A DNA stretch of 27,891 bases from Syntrophaceae bacterium UBA2210 (GTDB lineage Bacteria > Desulfobacterota > Syntrophia > Syntrophales > UBA2210). Positions within the stretch are counted from its first letter, which is position 1, and every line of letters begins with the position of its first letter. The position numbers and the translations under genes were made by a program. Location: positions 1 through 27,891 of the forward strand of contig DCUQ01000005.1 in the NCBI GenBank assembly GCA_002327865.1, written 5' to 3'. The notes beneath the pieces were generated by a model. It was not told the DNA's origin, searched no databases, and saw nothing but the letters and a program-made list of their open reading frames with translations. Shown here piece by piece: positions 17,751 through 27,277 of this stretch.

Positions 17751-19160
17751 ATGATGTACAGACGTGTAAAACATATACATTTTGTAGGGATAGGCGGTAT
17801 CGGAATGAGCGGCATCGCTGAAGTCCTTCTGAACCTCGGTTATACGATCAGCGGGTCCGATATAGAGCGTTCCTATATAACGTCGAGACTGGAATCTCTC
17901 GGGGCCTCGATTTTTCAAGGCCACAGATCGGCAAATCTTACGAATGCCGATGTGGTGGTGAAATCGACGGCGGTAGGAGAGGACAATCCCGAGGTGATGG
18001 AAGCGCACAGCAGGAATATTCCGGTTATCCCGAGAGCTGAAATGCTGGCCGAGCTGCTGAAGATGAAATATTCCATAGCCGTATCGGGCTGTCATGGAAA
18101 GACAACGACAACTTCCATAATTTCAACCGTACTCGCTTATGGCGGTCTCGATCCCACGATGGTTATAGGCGGCAGGCTCGACAGCATCGGGAGCAACGCC
18201 AGACTGGGAGAAGGTGATATTATTGTTGCCGAAGCGGATGAGAGCGACGGGTCTTTCCTCAGTCTGAATCCGTATATCGCCGTAGTAACTAATATAGACA
18301 GAGAACATCTGGATTATTATCAGGGAATAGGAGAGATAAAAGATGCCTTTCTTAAATTTGCCAACTCGGTTCCCTTTTACGGGTCTGCCATACTCTGTGG
18401 TGATTGTAACAATGTCAGAGATATATTGCCCATGGTGAAGAGAAAGACCATAACATACGGCATCTATGAAGAAGTCGACTTCCGGGCGGCCGATATTTCC
18501 TTCAGCGGAATGACATCGCAATTTTCCGTGTACCACAGGGAAAAACTCCTTGGAACAGTCAAGATGCGGATTCCGGGTCTGTTCAATGTTTACAACGCGG
18601 TGGCCGCGGTTGCCGTATCCATGGAACTCGGTATGAAATTTTCTACCATACAGGAGGGGCTAAACACTTACAGAGGAGTAAACCGCCGTCTCGAGATCAA
18701 GGGACAAACCGCGGCCGGTGTCACGGTAGTCGATGATTACGGACATCATCCCACTGAGATAAAGGCAGTGCTGGGAGCCGCGAAAAACGCGTGGGGAAAC
18801 AAAAGACTTATCGTTGTATTCCAGCCTCACCGTTATACACGCACAAGAGATCTTTTCGATGAATTTCTGGATGCATTCGATGATGCGGATATGCTTATCC
18901 TTACAGACATATATGCGGCGAGTGAAAAAGAAATACAAGGTGTCCATTCCATCAATCTAAGTAAAGGCATGAGAGATCGCGGTCACGACAATGTAGCGTA
19001 CCTGTCTGGTTTCAACGAAATCGTCGAGCACCTGTGTGCCATAACGGAACCGGGCGATGTCGTGATGACCCTGGGGGCGGGGAATGTGTGGAAGGTAGGA
19101 GAAGAACTGCTGAAAGCCGGCAGGCTGCAACAGGATAAAAATAAGAAAGAGGAAAGATGA
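17751..19160 (+). CDS. murC: UDP-MurNAc:L-alanine ligase MurC
   Basis: 469 residues. It starts the stem peptide by adding L-Ala to UDP-MurNAc. The N-terminal nucleotide fold is [19 protein letters not shown]. The P-loop is [11 protein letters not shown] (112-122), where most family members have Thr or Ser at the position of Cys114. Further blocks are [45 protein letters not shown] and [17 protein letters not shown]. Two adjacent ATGs (17751, 17754) could start it. GGAAAG lies upstream. It overlaps murB by four bases (ATGA). Confidence 0.96.
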   Translation: MMYRRVKHIHFVGIGGIGMSGIAEVLLNLGYTISGSDIERSYITSRLESLGASIFQGHRSANLTNADVVVKSTAVGEDNPEVMEAHSRNIPVIPRAEMLAELLKMKYSIAVSGCHGKTTTTSIISTVLAYGGLDPTMVIGGRLDSIGSNARLGEGDIIVAEADESDGSFLSLNPYIAVVTNIDREHLDYYQGIGEIKDAFLKFANSVPFYGSAILCGDCNNVRDILPMVKRKTITYGIYEEVDFRAADISFSGMTSQFSVYHREKLLGTVKMRIPGLFNVYNAVAAVAVSMELGMKFSTIQEGLNTYRGVNRRLEIKGQTAAGVTVVDDYGHHPTEIKAVLGAAKNAWGNKRLIVVFQPHRYTRTRDLFDEFLDAFDDADMLILTDIYAASEKEIQGVHSINLSKGMRDRGHDNVAYLSGFNEIVEHLCAITEPGDVVMTLGAGNVWKVGEELLKAGRLQQDKNKKEER

Positions 19161-20119
19161 TGATAGCGGATCGTCAGCTCAGAGACAGTATAAGCGGCAT
19201 CGTTGCCGGAAAGACGCTTTTCGATGAACCCATGTCCGCGCATACTTCGATGGGCGTCGGGGGAACGGCTGACGCGCTTATCTTTCCGGATACCGTGAGT
19301 GAGCTTAAAAAACTGGTAGATCTTCTCCGCAGAGAAGCGATTTCTTTTCTGCCTGTCGGGAATTGCACGAATCTTATCGTGAGGGATGGCGGTTACCGGG
19401 GTGTATTGATTTCACTGGAGAAATTCCAACGGCTGGAGATACGGGAAGAGATCATTTCCAGGGAATTTTTTCCGGAAGAAGAACATACGGGCAATATTTG
19501 TGTTTACGCACAGGCGGGGGTTTCATTTTCCACCGTCATTGAACTCTGTATCAGAGAATCCCTTTCGGGGATGGAGTTTTGTGCCGGGATCCCGGGCAGC
19601 GTCGGAGGAGGTCTGAAAATGAATGCCGGCGCGTGGGGAAAAGAGATGAAAGACGTACTGAAATCGATCTCTATCCTCGATGCCGACTCGAATATACGGG
19701 ATATGGCGGCAAAGGAACTGCGGTTTGAATACAGGAATCTAAATCTACCGGAAGGAACGATTATTACCGGTGCAGGCTTTAATCTTACGAGAGGCGACAG
19801 CGATGAAATCCGGGAAAAGATTTCCGGCATTATTTCTGAGCGCAGGATAAAACATCCGCTCACGTACCGGAGTGCGGGATCGGTTTTCAAAAACCCTCCG
19901 GGTTACCCGGCCGGGAAAATGATCGAAGAGGCCGGACTCAAAGGTCTCAAGGCGGGCGATGCGGAAATATCCGAAAAACATGCTAATTTCATTATAAATA
20001 AGGGCAATGCTAAGGCAGAAGATATTATTGCTCTGATTGAAACGGTTCAAAAGAAGATTCTGAGTGAGAGAGGAATCTTTCTTGAGACCGAATTGAAGAT
20101 AATCGGAGAGGAACGATGA
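19157..20119 (+). CDS. murB: UDP-N-acetylenolpyruvoylglucosamine reductase MurB
   Basis: A 320-residue FAD/NADPH enzyme that makes UDP-MurNAc, the substrate of MurC. The FAD domain contains [14 protein letters not shown] and [13 protein letters not shown] (68-79), where family members usually have a GxGSN turn. [19 protein letters not shown] (143-161) is the second FAD block. SAGSVFKNP (239-247) carries the proton-donor serine S242, and [14 protein letters not shown] and LETEL (309-313) complete the site. The ATG at 19157 (or 19160) is preceded by GAGGAAAG and overlaps the murC stop. It also overlaps ftsQ by four bases. Confidence 0.95.
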   Translation: MMIADRQLRDSISGIVAGKTLFDEPMSAHTSMGVGGTADALIFPDTVSELKKLVDLLRREAISFLPVGNCTNLIVRDGGYRGVLISLEKFQRLEIREEIISREFFPEEEHTGNICVYAQAGVSFSTVIELCIRESLSGMEFCAGIPGSVGGGLKMNAGAWGKEMKDVLKSISILDADSNIRDMAAKELRFEYRNLNLPEGTIITGAGFNLTRGDSDEIREKISGIISERRIKHPLTYRSAGSVFKNPPGYPAGKMIEEAGLKGLKAGDAEISEKHANFIINKGNAKAEDIIALIETVQKKILSERGIFLETELKIIGEER

Positions 20120-20958
20120 AGGCGTTCTTCAAGAGAAAGAAAAAAAATTCGATAAACAGGGTGAAAAAGCAACCGGGAATAATTCCGGGTGAAATTTTCA
20201 GAACCCTTGCCATGGTAGGTGTCGCCGGGTTGTTGGCCTTTTTCATGGTGTATGCGTATAACTTTGCCATGTGTGCCGATTATTTTCAGTTAAAAAACAC
20301 AATCGTCAAAAACTGCAGCAAAGTCAGCAAAGAAAGGATTATCGAGTGCGCGGGTATATCGCCTTCCATAAATATTCTTACGGTGAATACCGGGAAAATA
20401 GAAAGAGAGATAGAGAAGGAACCGTGGATCGAGCATGTATCTGTCGGAAGAGAATTCCCCAACAGACTGGTTATCGAGGTTGTTGAGAGAGATGCCGCCG
20501 CGCTTCTCCAGAAAGACAAAGATCTTTATATTGTCGACCGGAACGGAGAAGCATTTAAAAAATTTGAACCGGGCGACAATACGGACATCCCGGTGCTGAC
20601 GGGATTCTACAGGGATGGAACGATACGGGGTGATCTCCTGAAAAAAACATTCGAATTCCTGGATTATCTTTCGGAAAAAGACAATTTCCCCAGGGCGTGG
20701 AACATATCCGAGATCTATGTGGATGATGTATACGAATTCTCCGTTGTTACGGATAACAGGCTGTTTCTGAATCTCGGTTTTGGCGATTACGATAAGAAAC
20801 TTAAGCGGCTGAAACGGGTTATGATGGATTTGACACGAAATAATCAAGACGAGGCGTCTTTGAGTATCGATCTCATTGATTGCAGCAGGATTACTGTCCG
20901 GCGGGGAAATAGCGTGGGGCCGAAAAATCTGACGGGGGGTCATAAAACGAAGATATGA
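20116..20958 (+). CDS. ftsQ: Cell division protein FtsQ (POTRA domain)
   Basis: A 280-residue bitopic protein. A very basic cytoplasmic tail (KRKKK and onward) is followed by a transmembrane helix at about 29-50 and a POTRA domain at about 55-125 (IECAGISPSINILTVNTGKI, EPWIEHVSVGREFPNRLVIEVVER). The beta-domain follows (YIVDRNGEAFKKF, DIPVLTGF). FtsQ recruits FtsL/FtsB and downstream divisome proteins. The ATG overlaps the murB stop (ATGA). murB is directly followed by ftsQ here, without the ddl that often separates them. Confidence 0.93.
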   Translation: MKAFFKRKKKNSINRVKKQPGIIPGEIFRTLAMVGVAGLLAFFMVYAYNFAMCADYFQLKNTIVKNCSKVSKERIIECAGISPSINILTVNTGKIEREIEKEPWIEHVSVGREFPNRLVIEVVERDAAALLQKDKDLYIVDRNGEAFKKFEPGDNTDIPVLTGFYRDGTIRGDLLKKTFEFLDYLSEKDNFPRAWNISEIYVDDVYEFSVVTDNRLFLNLGFGDYDKKLKRLKRVMMDLTRNNQDEASLSIDLIDCSRITVRRGNSVGPKNLTGGHKTKI

Positions 20959-20977
20959 TGTCGGAGAGGATGAGTGA

Positions 20978-22204
20978 ATGGCAAAGAAGGAAAATATAGT
21001 CGTAGGACTGGATATAGGAACGACCAAAACATGTGCCATTGTCGGTGAGATCACGAATGAGGGAATAGATATAATCGGGATCGGCACTCATCCGTCAAAC
21101 GGTATTCGAAAGGGTGTAGTGGTCAATATCGACAGCACCGTCGATTCGATCAAGAGAGCCGTGGAAGAAGCGGAATTGATGTCGGGATGTGAGATAAGGT
21201 CGGTTTTCGCAGGTATTGCCGGGAGTCACATCAGGGGGTTGAACAGTTACGGTATTGTGGCGGTCAAGGGTGGCGAAGTCGATGAGTATGATGTCACGAG
21301 AGCCCTGGAAGCGGCCAAGGCGGTTGCCATTCCTCTGGACAGGAGGGTAATCCACATACTGCCTCAGTATTATATAGTCGACGATCAGGACGGAGTAAAA
21401 GAACCCGTGGGGATGTCGGGAGTCAGGCTTGAGGCCAAGGTACATGTTGTTACCGGAGCGGTCACGTCCATACAAAATATAATAAAGTCGATTAATCGTG
21501 TGGGGCTGGGTGTAAATGGTATTATTCTGGAACCCCTGGCATCCAGTGAGACTATTCTCAGTCAGGATGAAAAAGAACTCGGTGTCGCTTTGATCGATAT
21601 CGGCGGCGGTACCACCGATATCGCGGTGTTTGCCGAGGGAAGCATTAAACATACGGCTGTTCTGGCTCTGGGAGGCGATTACATTACCGGTGATATTTCC
21701 GTAGGGTTGCGCACCCCGGTAACGGAGGCCGAGAGAATAAAAATACGGTACGGTTGCACCTATATCCCCCTGATACCGCAGAATGAGATCATAGAAGTCC
21801 CGAGCGTAGGCGGGAGAAATCCGAGAACTGTTTCAAGGCAGGTACTGGGAGAAATCATCGAACCGCGCCTGGAGGAAATTCTTGGTCTCGCACATCGGGA
21901 GATCGTCAAATCGGGGTACGATGATATGCTGGCCGCAGGCATTGTTCTTACCGGAGGGACAGCAATTCTTGAAGGGATAACCGAACTGGCTGAGCAGATA
22001 TTCAACATGCCGGTGCGGAAAGGATGTCCCGTCGGTGTGGGGGGTGTTACGGATATAATTAACAGCCCGATGTATGCGACGGGAGTGGGGCTGGTTGTAC
22101 ATGGAAGTAAAAACCAGCCCGATTATGCCGTGAAAAAGGGCGAGAAGAATATACTGGGCGGAATGACAAAGAAAATAAAGAGATGGTTTAATGATTTTTT
22201 CTAA
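20978..22204 (+). CDS. ftsA: Cell division protein FtsA
   Basis: A 408-residue actin-like ATPase that tethers FtsZ to the membrane. The phosphate 1 motif is VVGLDIGTTKTCAIVGE, followed by the 1C subdomain (INRVGLGVNGIILEPLASSE), phosphate 2 (LIDIGGGTTDIAVF) and the adenosine motif (GIVLTGGTAILEG). The C-terminal MTKKIKRWFNDFF forms the expected amphipathic membrane-targeting helix. GGAGAGGATGAG precedes the ATG. It starts 19 bases after ftsQ and ends 18 bases before ftsZ. Confidence 0.96.
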   Translation: MAKKENIVVGLDIGTTKTCAIVGEITNEGIDIIGIGTHPSNGIRKGVVVNIDSTVDSIKRAVEEAELMSGCEIRSVFAGIAGSHIRGLNSYGIVAVKGGEVDEYDVTRALEAAKAVAIPLDRRVIHILPQYYIVDDQDGVKEPVGMSGVRLEAKVHVVTGAVTSIQNIIKSINRVGLGVNGIILEPLASSETILSQDEKELGVALIDIGGGTTDIAVFAEGSIKHTAVLALGGDYITGDISVGLRTPVTEAERIKIRYGCTYIPLIPQNEIIEVPSVGGRNPRTVSRQVLGEIIEPRLEEILGLAHREIVKSGYDDMLAAGIVLTGGTAILEGITELAEQIFNMPVRKGCPVGVGGVTDIINSPMYATGVGLVVHGSKNQPDYAVKKGEKNILGGMTKKIKRWFNDFF

Positions 22205-22222
22205 AGAAGGGAGGACAGGGAA

Positions 22223-23392
22223 ATGTTTGAATTGGTAAAAGGTGGTGCTCCGGACAATGCCGCCAAGATCAAGGTCATAGGCGTAGGAGGTGGCGGAGGA
22301 AATGCCGTCAACATGATGATTGCCTATAATCTCAGCGGGGTAGATTTCATCATAGCCAACACGGATTCTCAGGCTATGGTAGCATCGAAAGCCCCGATAA
22401 AAGTGCAACTGGGCGCGGAAATTACAAAGGGCCTCGGCGCAGGGTCCGACCCCGAAGTGGGCAAGAAAGCCGCTATCGAATCCGAAGGCAGGTTGAAGGA
22501 GGTCCTCGCGGGAGCGGACATGGTTTTTGTAACGGCGGGTCTCGGCGGAGGCACCGGAACAGGCGGCGCTCCTATTGTGGCGGAGATTGCGAAAGATCTT
22601 GGTGCTCTCACTGTCGCGGTCGTGACAAAGCCGTTCCAGTTTGAAGGGAAGAAACGGGAACGGCAGGCCGAGGAAGGGCTTGCCGAATTGAAGAAAGTGG
22701 TTGATACGCTTATTGTCGTTCCCAACCAGAGATTGCTGAGCATCAGCGGCAGAAGCATGTCCTTGACGGATGCCTTCAAGAAAGCCGACGATATTCTCTA
22801 CAACGGCGTTAAGGGGATTTCCGACCTTATCATGGTTCCCGGATTGATTAATCTGGATTTTGCCGACGTAAGGAACATCATGTCCGAGATGGGACTGGCC
22901 CTTATGGGAACCGGCGTGGCACGCGGTGATAACAGGGCTATCGAGGCCGCGCAGAAGGCGATCTCCTCTCCTCTGCTGGAAGACAATTCTATCCAGGGAG
23001 CCCGTGGCGTATTGCTCAACGTGACGGGAGGACCCGATATGACGCTTTTTGAAGTCAATGAAGCATCGTCTCTGGTACAGTCCGAGGCCAACGAAGATGC
23101 AAACATCATATTCGGGACGGTCATCGATGAAAGTATGGATGACGAGATTCGTATCACTGTCATAGCCACGGGATTTGATTCAAAAGATCGGGGTTATGCC
23201 GGAGTGCCCGATATTCCCAGCATCCCTACGCATGTAAGGAAAAGAGAGGATTTTGCCAAACCGGCTTTTATACGGAACAAGGACGAAAAAAGGAGCGGAG
23301 AGAAACCTGTTGTTGTCAGAATGGGAATGATAAATGACGACGACAACCCGGATTTCGAAACTCCCGCATTTCTGAGAAAACAGGCTGACTAG
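22223..23392 (+). CDS. ftsZ: Cell division GTPase FtsZ
   Basis: A 389-residue tubulin homologue that forms the Z-ring. The N-terminal [22 protein letters not shown], the tubulin signature GGGTGTG (108-114), NQRLLSI and the T7 catalytic-loop region [13 protein letters not shown] are intact. A linker of about 50-60 residues, rich in charged residues and proline, ends in the conserved C-terminal peptide [12 protein letters not shown], which binds FtsA. The strongest ribosome site of the cluster (AAGGGAGGACAGGG) precedes it, consistent with high expression. It is the last gene of the dcw run. Confidence 0.97.
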   Translation: MFELVKGGAPDNAAKIKVIGVGGGGGNAVNMMIAYNLSGVDFIIANTDSQAMVASKAPIKVQLGAEITKGLGAGSDPEVGKKAAIESEGRLKEVLAGADMVFVTAGLGGGTGTGGAPIVAEIAKDLGALTVAVVTKPFQFEGKKRERQAEEGLAELKKVVDTLIVVPNQRLLSISGRSMSLTDAFKKADDILYNGVKGISDLIMVPGLINLDFADVRNIMSEMGLALMGTGVARGDNRAIEAAQKAISSPLLEDNSIQGARGVLLNVTGGPDMTLFEVNEASSLVQSEANEDANIIFGTVIDESMDDEIRITVIATGFDSKDRGYAGVPDIPSIPTHVRKREDFAKPAFIRNKDEKRSGEKPVVVRMGMINDDDNPDFETPAFLRKQAD

Positions 23393-23401
23393 AGCGACGT
23401 G

Positions 23402-23424
23402 CGGGGTATACATCCCCCGATTTT
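23402..23424 (+). terminator. Possible terminator after ftsZ
   Basis: CGGGG (23402-23406) pairs with CCCCG (23415-23419) around TATACATC, followed by ATTTT, ten bases after the ftsZ stop. The stem is short and the T-run has only four bases. The remainder of 23425-23654 holds no gene and no other clear signal. Confidence 0.4.
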
Positions 23425-23654
23425 GAAGTTCTTGCAAAAACGACAAGGTTGGACTGCGGCAGCCACGGGATCACGTGAAGAGAAGACGCGCTGAAGTGAA
23501 CATTTCCCTGTCCTTGCGCCTCCCTGTTTTCACGGTGATATTTTTAATAAACCATGCCGTGCAGTCGGTCGTGCTTTTGTAATAAAAACTTGTTTTGTCT
23601 CCGCTTCTGTCTTGTTCTGACCGGCGGATTGAAGTTGTGAGCAGATTATGAAAA

Positions 23655-23942
23655 TCATTTTTTTAACTCTTTGCGGTTTTCCTCCTTGAAGAACAGGGAC
23701 AAACGCTCCCGTAACTTTTTCCGCAAGAAGCGGGAATAACGTACTCCTTCAGGACCCGCAAGCAACAAGCCCAGTCCGAGCAATCCCCAACTCAGCGAGT
23801 AAAGGGCTATTCCGAGGTAGAAAAAGAACTCGTTGTTCTTGCTGATGGCAAGAACATCACACGCAAGCATGACCCCCCAGCCGATCGGCTGATTGGCTGT
23901 CAGCAGTACGATTCCTATCCAGAACTTGAGGCTGAATTTCAT
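23655..23942 (-). CDS. Small two-helix membrane protein, unknown function
   Basis: A 95-residue protein not recognised as a named family. Two hydrophobic segments (about 7-32 and 39-62) are joined by a short polar turn (SKNNEFF). A basic, charged cytoplasm-like tail follows (RKKLRERLSLFFKEENRKELKK). The tail and even codon use argue for a real gene. The ribosome site is weak (GGAA about 14 bases upstream). It lies 126 bases downstream of the metallo-hydrolase gene on the same strand and could be co-transcribed with it. Confidence 0.6.
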   Translation of the reverse strand: MKFSLKFWIGIVLLTANQPIGWGVMLACDVLAISKNNEFFFYLGIALYSLSWGLLGLGLLLAGPEGVRYSRFLRKKLRERLSLFFKEENRKELKK

Positions 23943-24068
23943 GGTTTCAGTATTCCGCGCAGACGTGAGTATGATTTATTCATCATCGTTTCTGATATCT
24001 TGCTGTTCAGTGGGCGTTATCATCGAGCGTAAGTATTGCGGAAGGAAGTTTCGATGTGTCCTCCTTTC

Positions 24069-24935
24069 TTATATATGAAAGACCTCTTTTTCCCGCGGTG
24101 CAATACAGATGGTAGAGGAACCTCTTTGCTCTAAAACAGCCTGTGCCATTTTCAGTTTGTTGTCTATATCATCGTCGGTCTGATCGGGGTCATGGTGAAA
24201 CAGGTAGAGGTTTTTTACCCCGGCCCGGTCTGCCAGCTCCGCCACTTGATTTACCGATGAATGCCCCCATCCGATTTTCTCCATATATTCCTCAGCCGTG
24301 TATGTGCAGTCTGTTATCAATACATCGGTATCGGAGACAAAGTTCGCCAGCTTATTCAGATAAACCTCGTTGTAATCCCTGCTGTACTCCGGGTAAATTT
24401 CATTATCCGTGACATAGCAGATGGACTTGCCCCCGTGATCCATACGATACCCCAGACATCGTCCCGGATGATTGAGAAGAATAGTTCTTATCTTTATCGT
24501 GTCAATATGGAACGCTTCTTCTCCCAGATCGCGAAAAGAGACAGCCGTGCCGAATCTTTTTATATTGACAGGAAAATATATGCCGTCCATCTGCCCGGAT
24601 ATCAATTGCCGTATCGACATGCCTCCGTTTGACGGACCGCAGATCTCGAATCTGTTTTCATTCATATACAGCGGCGCGAAAAAAGGAAGACCGTTTATAT
24701 GATCCCAGTGCGGATGCGATATAAATATCGTGGCGTTTGTAATGGTACGTTTCTCGGAAATGATACGGTTTGACAGTTCCTTGATTCCGGTTCCCGCGTC
24801 GAAGATAAACAGTATATCATCCGGAAATTTTATGCTGACACAGGATGTGTTCCCCCCGTAACGCACCGTGTTTCGGCCCGGAACCGGCAGTGTTCCCCGT
24901 ACACCCCAGAAAGTAATACTGACAGTTTCTTTCAT
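24069..24935 (-). CDS. Metallo-beta-lactamase-fold hydrolase (PhnP/phosphodiesterase-like)
   Basis: A 288-residue cytoplasmic protein with no signal peptide. It begins with ITFWGVRGTLPVPG and RYGGNTSCV, typical of the MBL subgroup related to PhnP, RNase Z and cyclic-nucleotide phosphodiesterases. The metal site is complete: HPHWDH (74-79), H156 in NHPG, D177 in VTDNE, D209 in TDC, with GHSS (224-227) and FHHDP (246-250). A two-metal phosphodiesterase activity is likely, but the substrate cannot be told from sequence. These proteins are often linked to signalling genes; none are adjacent here. The ATG at 24935 has only a marginal ribosome site. Confidence 0.85.
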   Translation of the reverse strand: MKETVSITFWGVRGTLPVPGRNTVRYGGNTSCVSIKFPDDILFIFDAGTGIKELSNRIISEKRTITNATIFISHPHWDHINGLPFFAPLYMNENRFEICGPSNGGMSIRQLISGQMDGIYFPVNIKRFGTAVSFRDLGEEAFHIDTIKIRTILLNHPGRCLGYRMDHGGKSICYVTDNEIYPEYSRDYNEVYLNKLANFVSDTDVLITDCTYTAEEYMEKIGWGHSSVNQVAELADRAGVKNLYLFHHDPDQTDDDIDNKLKMAQAVLEQRGSSTICIAPREKEVFHI

Positions 24936-24982
24936 GCCTTGTTCATGTCCCGTATTTGTGGTGTTTTTGATGAGAACAGATA

Positions 24983-25012
24983 ATACTATTTAATACGTTA
25001 TCGGATTGTAAA
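24983..25012 (-). promoter_or_regulatory. Possible promoter of the MBL-fold gene
   Basis: On the minus strand TTTACA (25012-25007) and TAGTAT (24988-24983) are spaced by 18 bases, about 50 bases before the hydrolase ATG. The rest of 24936-25225 is an AT-rich divergent gap of about 290 bases with no gene. No convincing rightward promoter was found in it. Confidence 0.35.
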
Positions 25013-25225
25013 CAAACTGAACGTTTTCTTCTCGCATGATTCTTTGTTTGTGTCAAAATGTTTTATGAAAATTTCAAGGCAATTGTGTTACATAGAGCGA
25101 ACGAATTGTTTTTTACTCGTATATTTCCCGGAATGAATCGCATTGGGATTCAATAGGGTAAAAGCGGCGATATTTACAGTATAAGGAAACGGTTCCTGAA
25201 GACCCTTTCATGGAGGAATGGCAGG

Positions 25226-25543
25226 ATGAATGAACAATGCGGATCATTGCCGGCGACCATAGAAGAGGCGGTAAAAAGACTTCTCGCCGATCTGTCTTTG
25301 CGGGAAAAGGCCGTTATCGTTAATATGGAAAGAGCCGATCTTATGGATCTTCATTTTTCGATCGGGATGTCGATGTTCATACGCAGAAGATTTAACCTCT
25401 GGGTGGATAACGATGAATTCATCGAAGCCTGTTGTTTATATTCGGGTAAAAAGCAGCTTAATATTATCGATATCCCCCCTGTAATTGTAGAAGCATTGTG
25501 GGAGAAGCTGAAAAACGACCACGCTATTGCAGGGTTGCGGTAA
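25226..25543 (+). CDS. DUF6794-like small protein
   Basis: A 105-residue soluble protein. The pattern TIEEAVKRLLADLSLREKAVIVNM, DLMDLHFSIGMSMFIRRRFNLWVDN..FIEAC and a C-terminal ALWEKLKND resembles the DUF6794 family as I remember it; this assignment comes from memory, not a search. The family has no assigned function. GGAGG and GCAGG upstream of the ATG make translation likely. It stands alone after a 290-base gap, divergent from the MBL-fold gene. Confidence 0.75.
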   Translation: MNEQCGSLPATIEEAVKRLLADLSLREKAVIVNMERADLMDLHFSIGMSMFIRRRFNLWVDNDEFIEACCLYSGKKQLNIIDIPPVIVEALWEKLKNDHAIAGLR

Positions 25544-25775
25544 GTTGTGTATATGGGATGTAAAAAGCTCAAGGAAATCCAGGCCCGGACACACACGGGC
25601 AGGCAGACCGTAACTAACCTGTGTCGCGCTTCAGTATTATTAAAAAGAGAAGATCCCGGAAGGACGGAGAAAAACGTCATCCGGAGTTTCTGCAGGATAG
25701 AACAGGTTCCATGTATGCCGACAGGGAACTCGGGGAAAATTCTACCACTACCGTCTGATAAAGCGAGGATCGATT

Positions 25776-26006
25776 ATGCCCGATAAAACGACCCGGATAA
25801 AACAGGAAGCCATGGCCGTTTATTATAAACTCCAGAGTTCCGACCCTGAGGAAGTTAAAGAAGCCATGGGTGAATATCTGCAACTGGTCGACCGGTTCTA
25901 CGAAGATAACCTTGATTATCTGACACCGGAGCAGTGTGAATCGGCAAAAAAAGATTTTGAATATTTCATGTGGCTCATAGCACTGACAACGGAATTTAAT
26001 CGATAA
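25776..26006 (+). CDS. Small acidic hypothetical protein
   Basis: A 76-residue soluble, mostly helical-looking protein, acidic and rich in Tyr and Glu (SSDPEEVKEAMGEYLQLVDRFYEDNLDYL). I do not recognise the family. The ATG has GAGG at about ten bases, and the coding bias resembles the core genes rather than the AT-rich tail that follows. The 230-base stretch before it holds only a doubtful ORF and a small GCCCG/CGGGC hairpin (25583-25600). It may be co-transcribed with the DUF6794-like gene. Confidence 0.55.
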   Translation: MPDKTTRIKQEAMAVYYKLQSSDPEEVKEAMGEYLQLVDRFYEDNLDYLTPEQCESAKKDFEYFMWLIALTTEFNR

Positions 26007-26253
26007 GATTGGTCGGTAGACAACAGCTTGTTCTCCTTATTGGCTACATCTACGAGACCTCAAAATCTTTTCATCAGAAAATCAACGATTACCGATTGAA
26101 AATCTCACGGTAAAACCTCTTGACAATACACAATCCGTAGAGTTACCTAAATGGCGGTTTTGATCTTTTTTCTGCTTTGAACGACTGTAACCAAAGGGGA
26201 GATGATGCTCTGATCATCTAAAGCCCTGTTTATGAAAATGAGAAGGGAATGAA

Positions 26254-27018
26254 ATGGTTCGTAGTATCTTTGTTTTATTTCATATAGCCTTGATGTTCTT
26301 TGTTTTTGTAAGCAATTCGTATTGTCAGGACAGTGACTGGTCTGTTCGTTTAGGAGCAACCGGAATGTATAAACCGGAGTATGAAGGTTCCGATAATTAT
26401 GAATTTCAAGCCATGCCTATGATTGATGTCAATTGGCGAGATACGATTTTTTTAAATCCAGGCAGTGGCTTAGGGGTTTATTTGTGGAATCGCAATGATG
26501 TGAAGGTAGGCGCATCTATCGGTTACTCTTTCGGCCGAGATGAGGATGAAACAAGCGATCTTCACGGGCTCGGCGATATCGATAGCGGTGCAACCGCCAA
26601 TATTTTATTCAAATGGAAAATTGAAGATGTCTTCTTTGACACCCGTTATGAACATCAGTTTACTGGTGAAAATACTGGTTACCAGATCCATATCGGTCTG
26701 GGATACGATCTGCAATTGAGGGAAAAAATCATCTTCAAACCATCGGTAAGAACAACCTTTGCAAGCTCTTATTATATGGAGAAATATTTTAGTATCTCAC
26801 AAAGCCAATCTTTAAGATCTGGGCTGCCTGTTTACGACTCGGATTCAGGGTTCAAGTCAGTTGGATTTCAAATTATGTCGATGTATATGCTTAACCGTCA
26901 CTGGGGGCTTCAGGCTATGGCGAGCTATGAATGGTTGGTTGGCGATGCCGCTGATAGCCCTGTCGTAAAAGACGAGAAACAATACCTTTTGGGTATAGGG
27001 GTATCTTATACATTTTAA
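26254..27018 (+). CDS. MipA/OmpV-family outer-membrane beta-barrel protein
   Basis: 254 residues. A hydrophobic signal peptide (about 1-24) is followed by alternating amphipathic beta-strands. MipA/OmpV traits are WSVRLGATGMYKPEYEGSDNYEFQAMPMIDVNW, NPGSGLGVYLWN, GASIGYSFGRDEDE, a GLGDIDSGATAN turn and a C-terminal GIGVSYTF ending in Phe, the usual barrel signal. MipA was described as a scaffold for a lytic transglycosylase in E. coli; that role may not hold for all members. AGAAGGGAA precedes the ATG. A perfect TTGACA at 26120-26125 lacks a good -10. The gene is visibly AT-richer than the dcw genes, suggesting acquisition. The 247 bases upstream hold no gene. Confidence 0.8.
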   Translation: MVRSIFVLFHIALMFFVFVSNSYCQDSDWSVRLGATGMYKPEYEGSDNYEFQAMPMIDVNWRDTIFLNPGSGLGVYLWNRNDVKVGASIGYSFGRDEDETSDLHGLGDIDSGATANILFKWKIEDVFFDTRYEHQFTGENTGYQIHIGLGYDLQLREKIIFKPSVRTTFASSYYMEKYFSISQSQSLRSGLPVYDSDSGFKSVGFQIMSMYMLNRHWGLQAMASYEWLVGDAADSPVVKDEKQYLLGIGVSYTF

Positions 27019-27040
27019 CTATATGAAACTATAGTTAAAA
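27013..27040. repeat. Perfect 11-base AT-rich inverted repeat over the mipA-like stop codon
   Basis: TTTTAACTATA (27013-27023) is exactly complementary to TATAGTTAAAA (27030-27040) with loop TGAAAC. It contains the TAA stop. It could act as a weak terminator or a transcript-end stabiliser, or as a protein-binding palindrome. There is no T-run directly after it on the plus strand. Confidence 0.6.
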
Positions 27041-27277
27041 GTGTCTCAAAAGGTAATTTTAGAGAACGCAAAAAACGCGTTGCTGAATTGCGGCATTACT
27101 AAAAGAAATGTACAGTAAATTAATCAAGTGTGATTTTGTCGGTCATCAGGAAGAACACCACGGGAAAAGCCATAGCAGAGTTTGTCTTGCCGATTCTATG
27201 GCAAATCTCACACCCTACACCTACAAACAAATGATTTCGATCAAAGGGGATTGCTGATGATTGCCGTTGGAAGTGTA

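Noticed and set aside
23425..23654. Search for a CRISPR array, small RNA or gene after ftsZ
   Set aside because: No regular repeats, no open frame with a ribosome site and no strong hairpin beyond the possible terminator at 23402.
25547..25786. 79-residue plus-strand ORF between the DUF6794-like gene and the 76-residue gene
   Set aside because: GTG start without a ribosome site, basic low-order composition, overlap with the better-supported gene at 25776, and no family resemblance.
26120..26160. Promoter for the mipA-like gene based on a perfect TTGACA
   Set aside because: No acceptable -10 box is found 16-18 bases downstream, so it is only noted with the gene.
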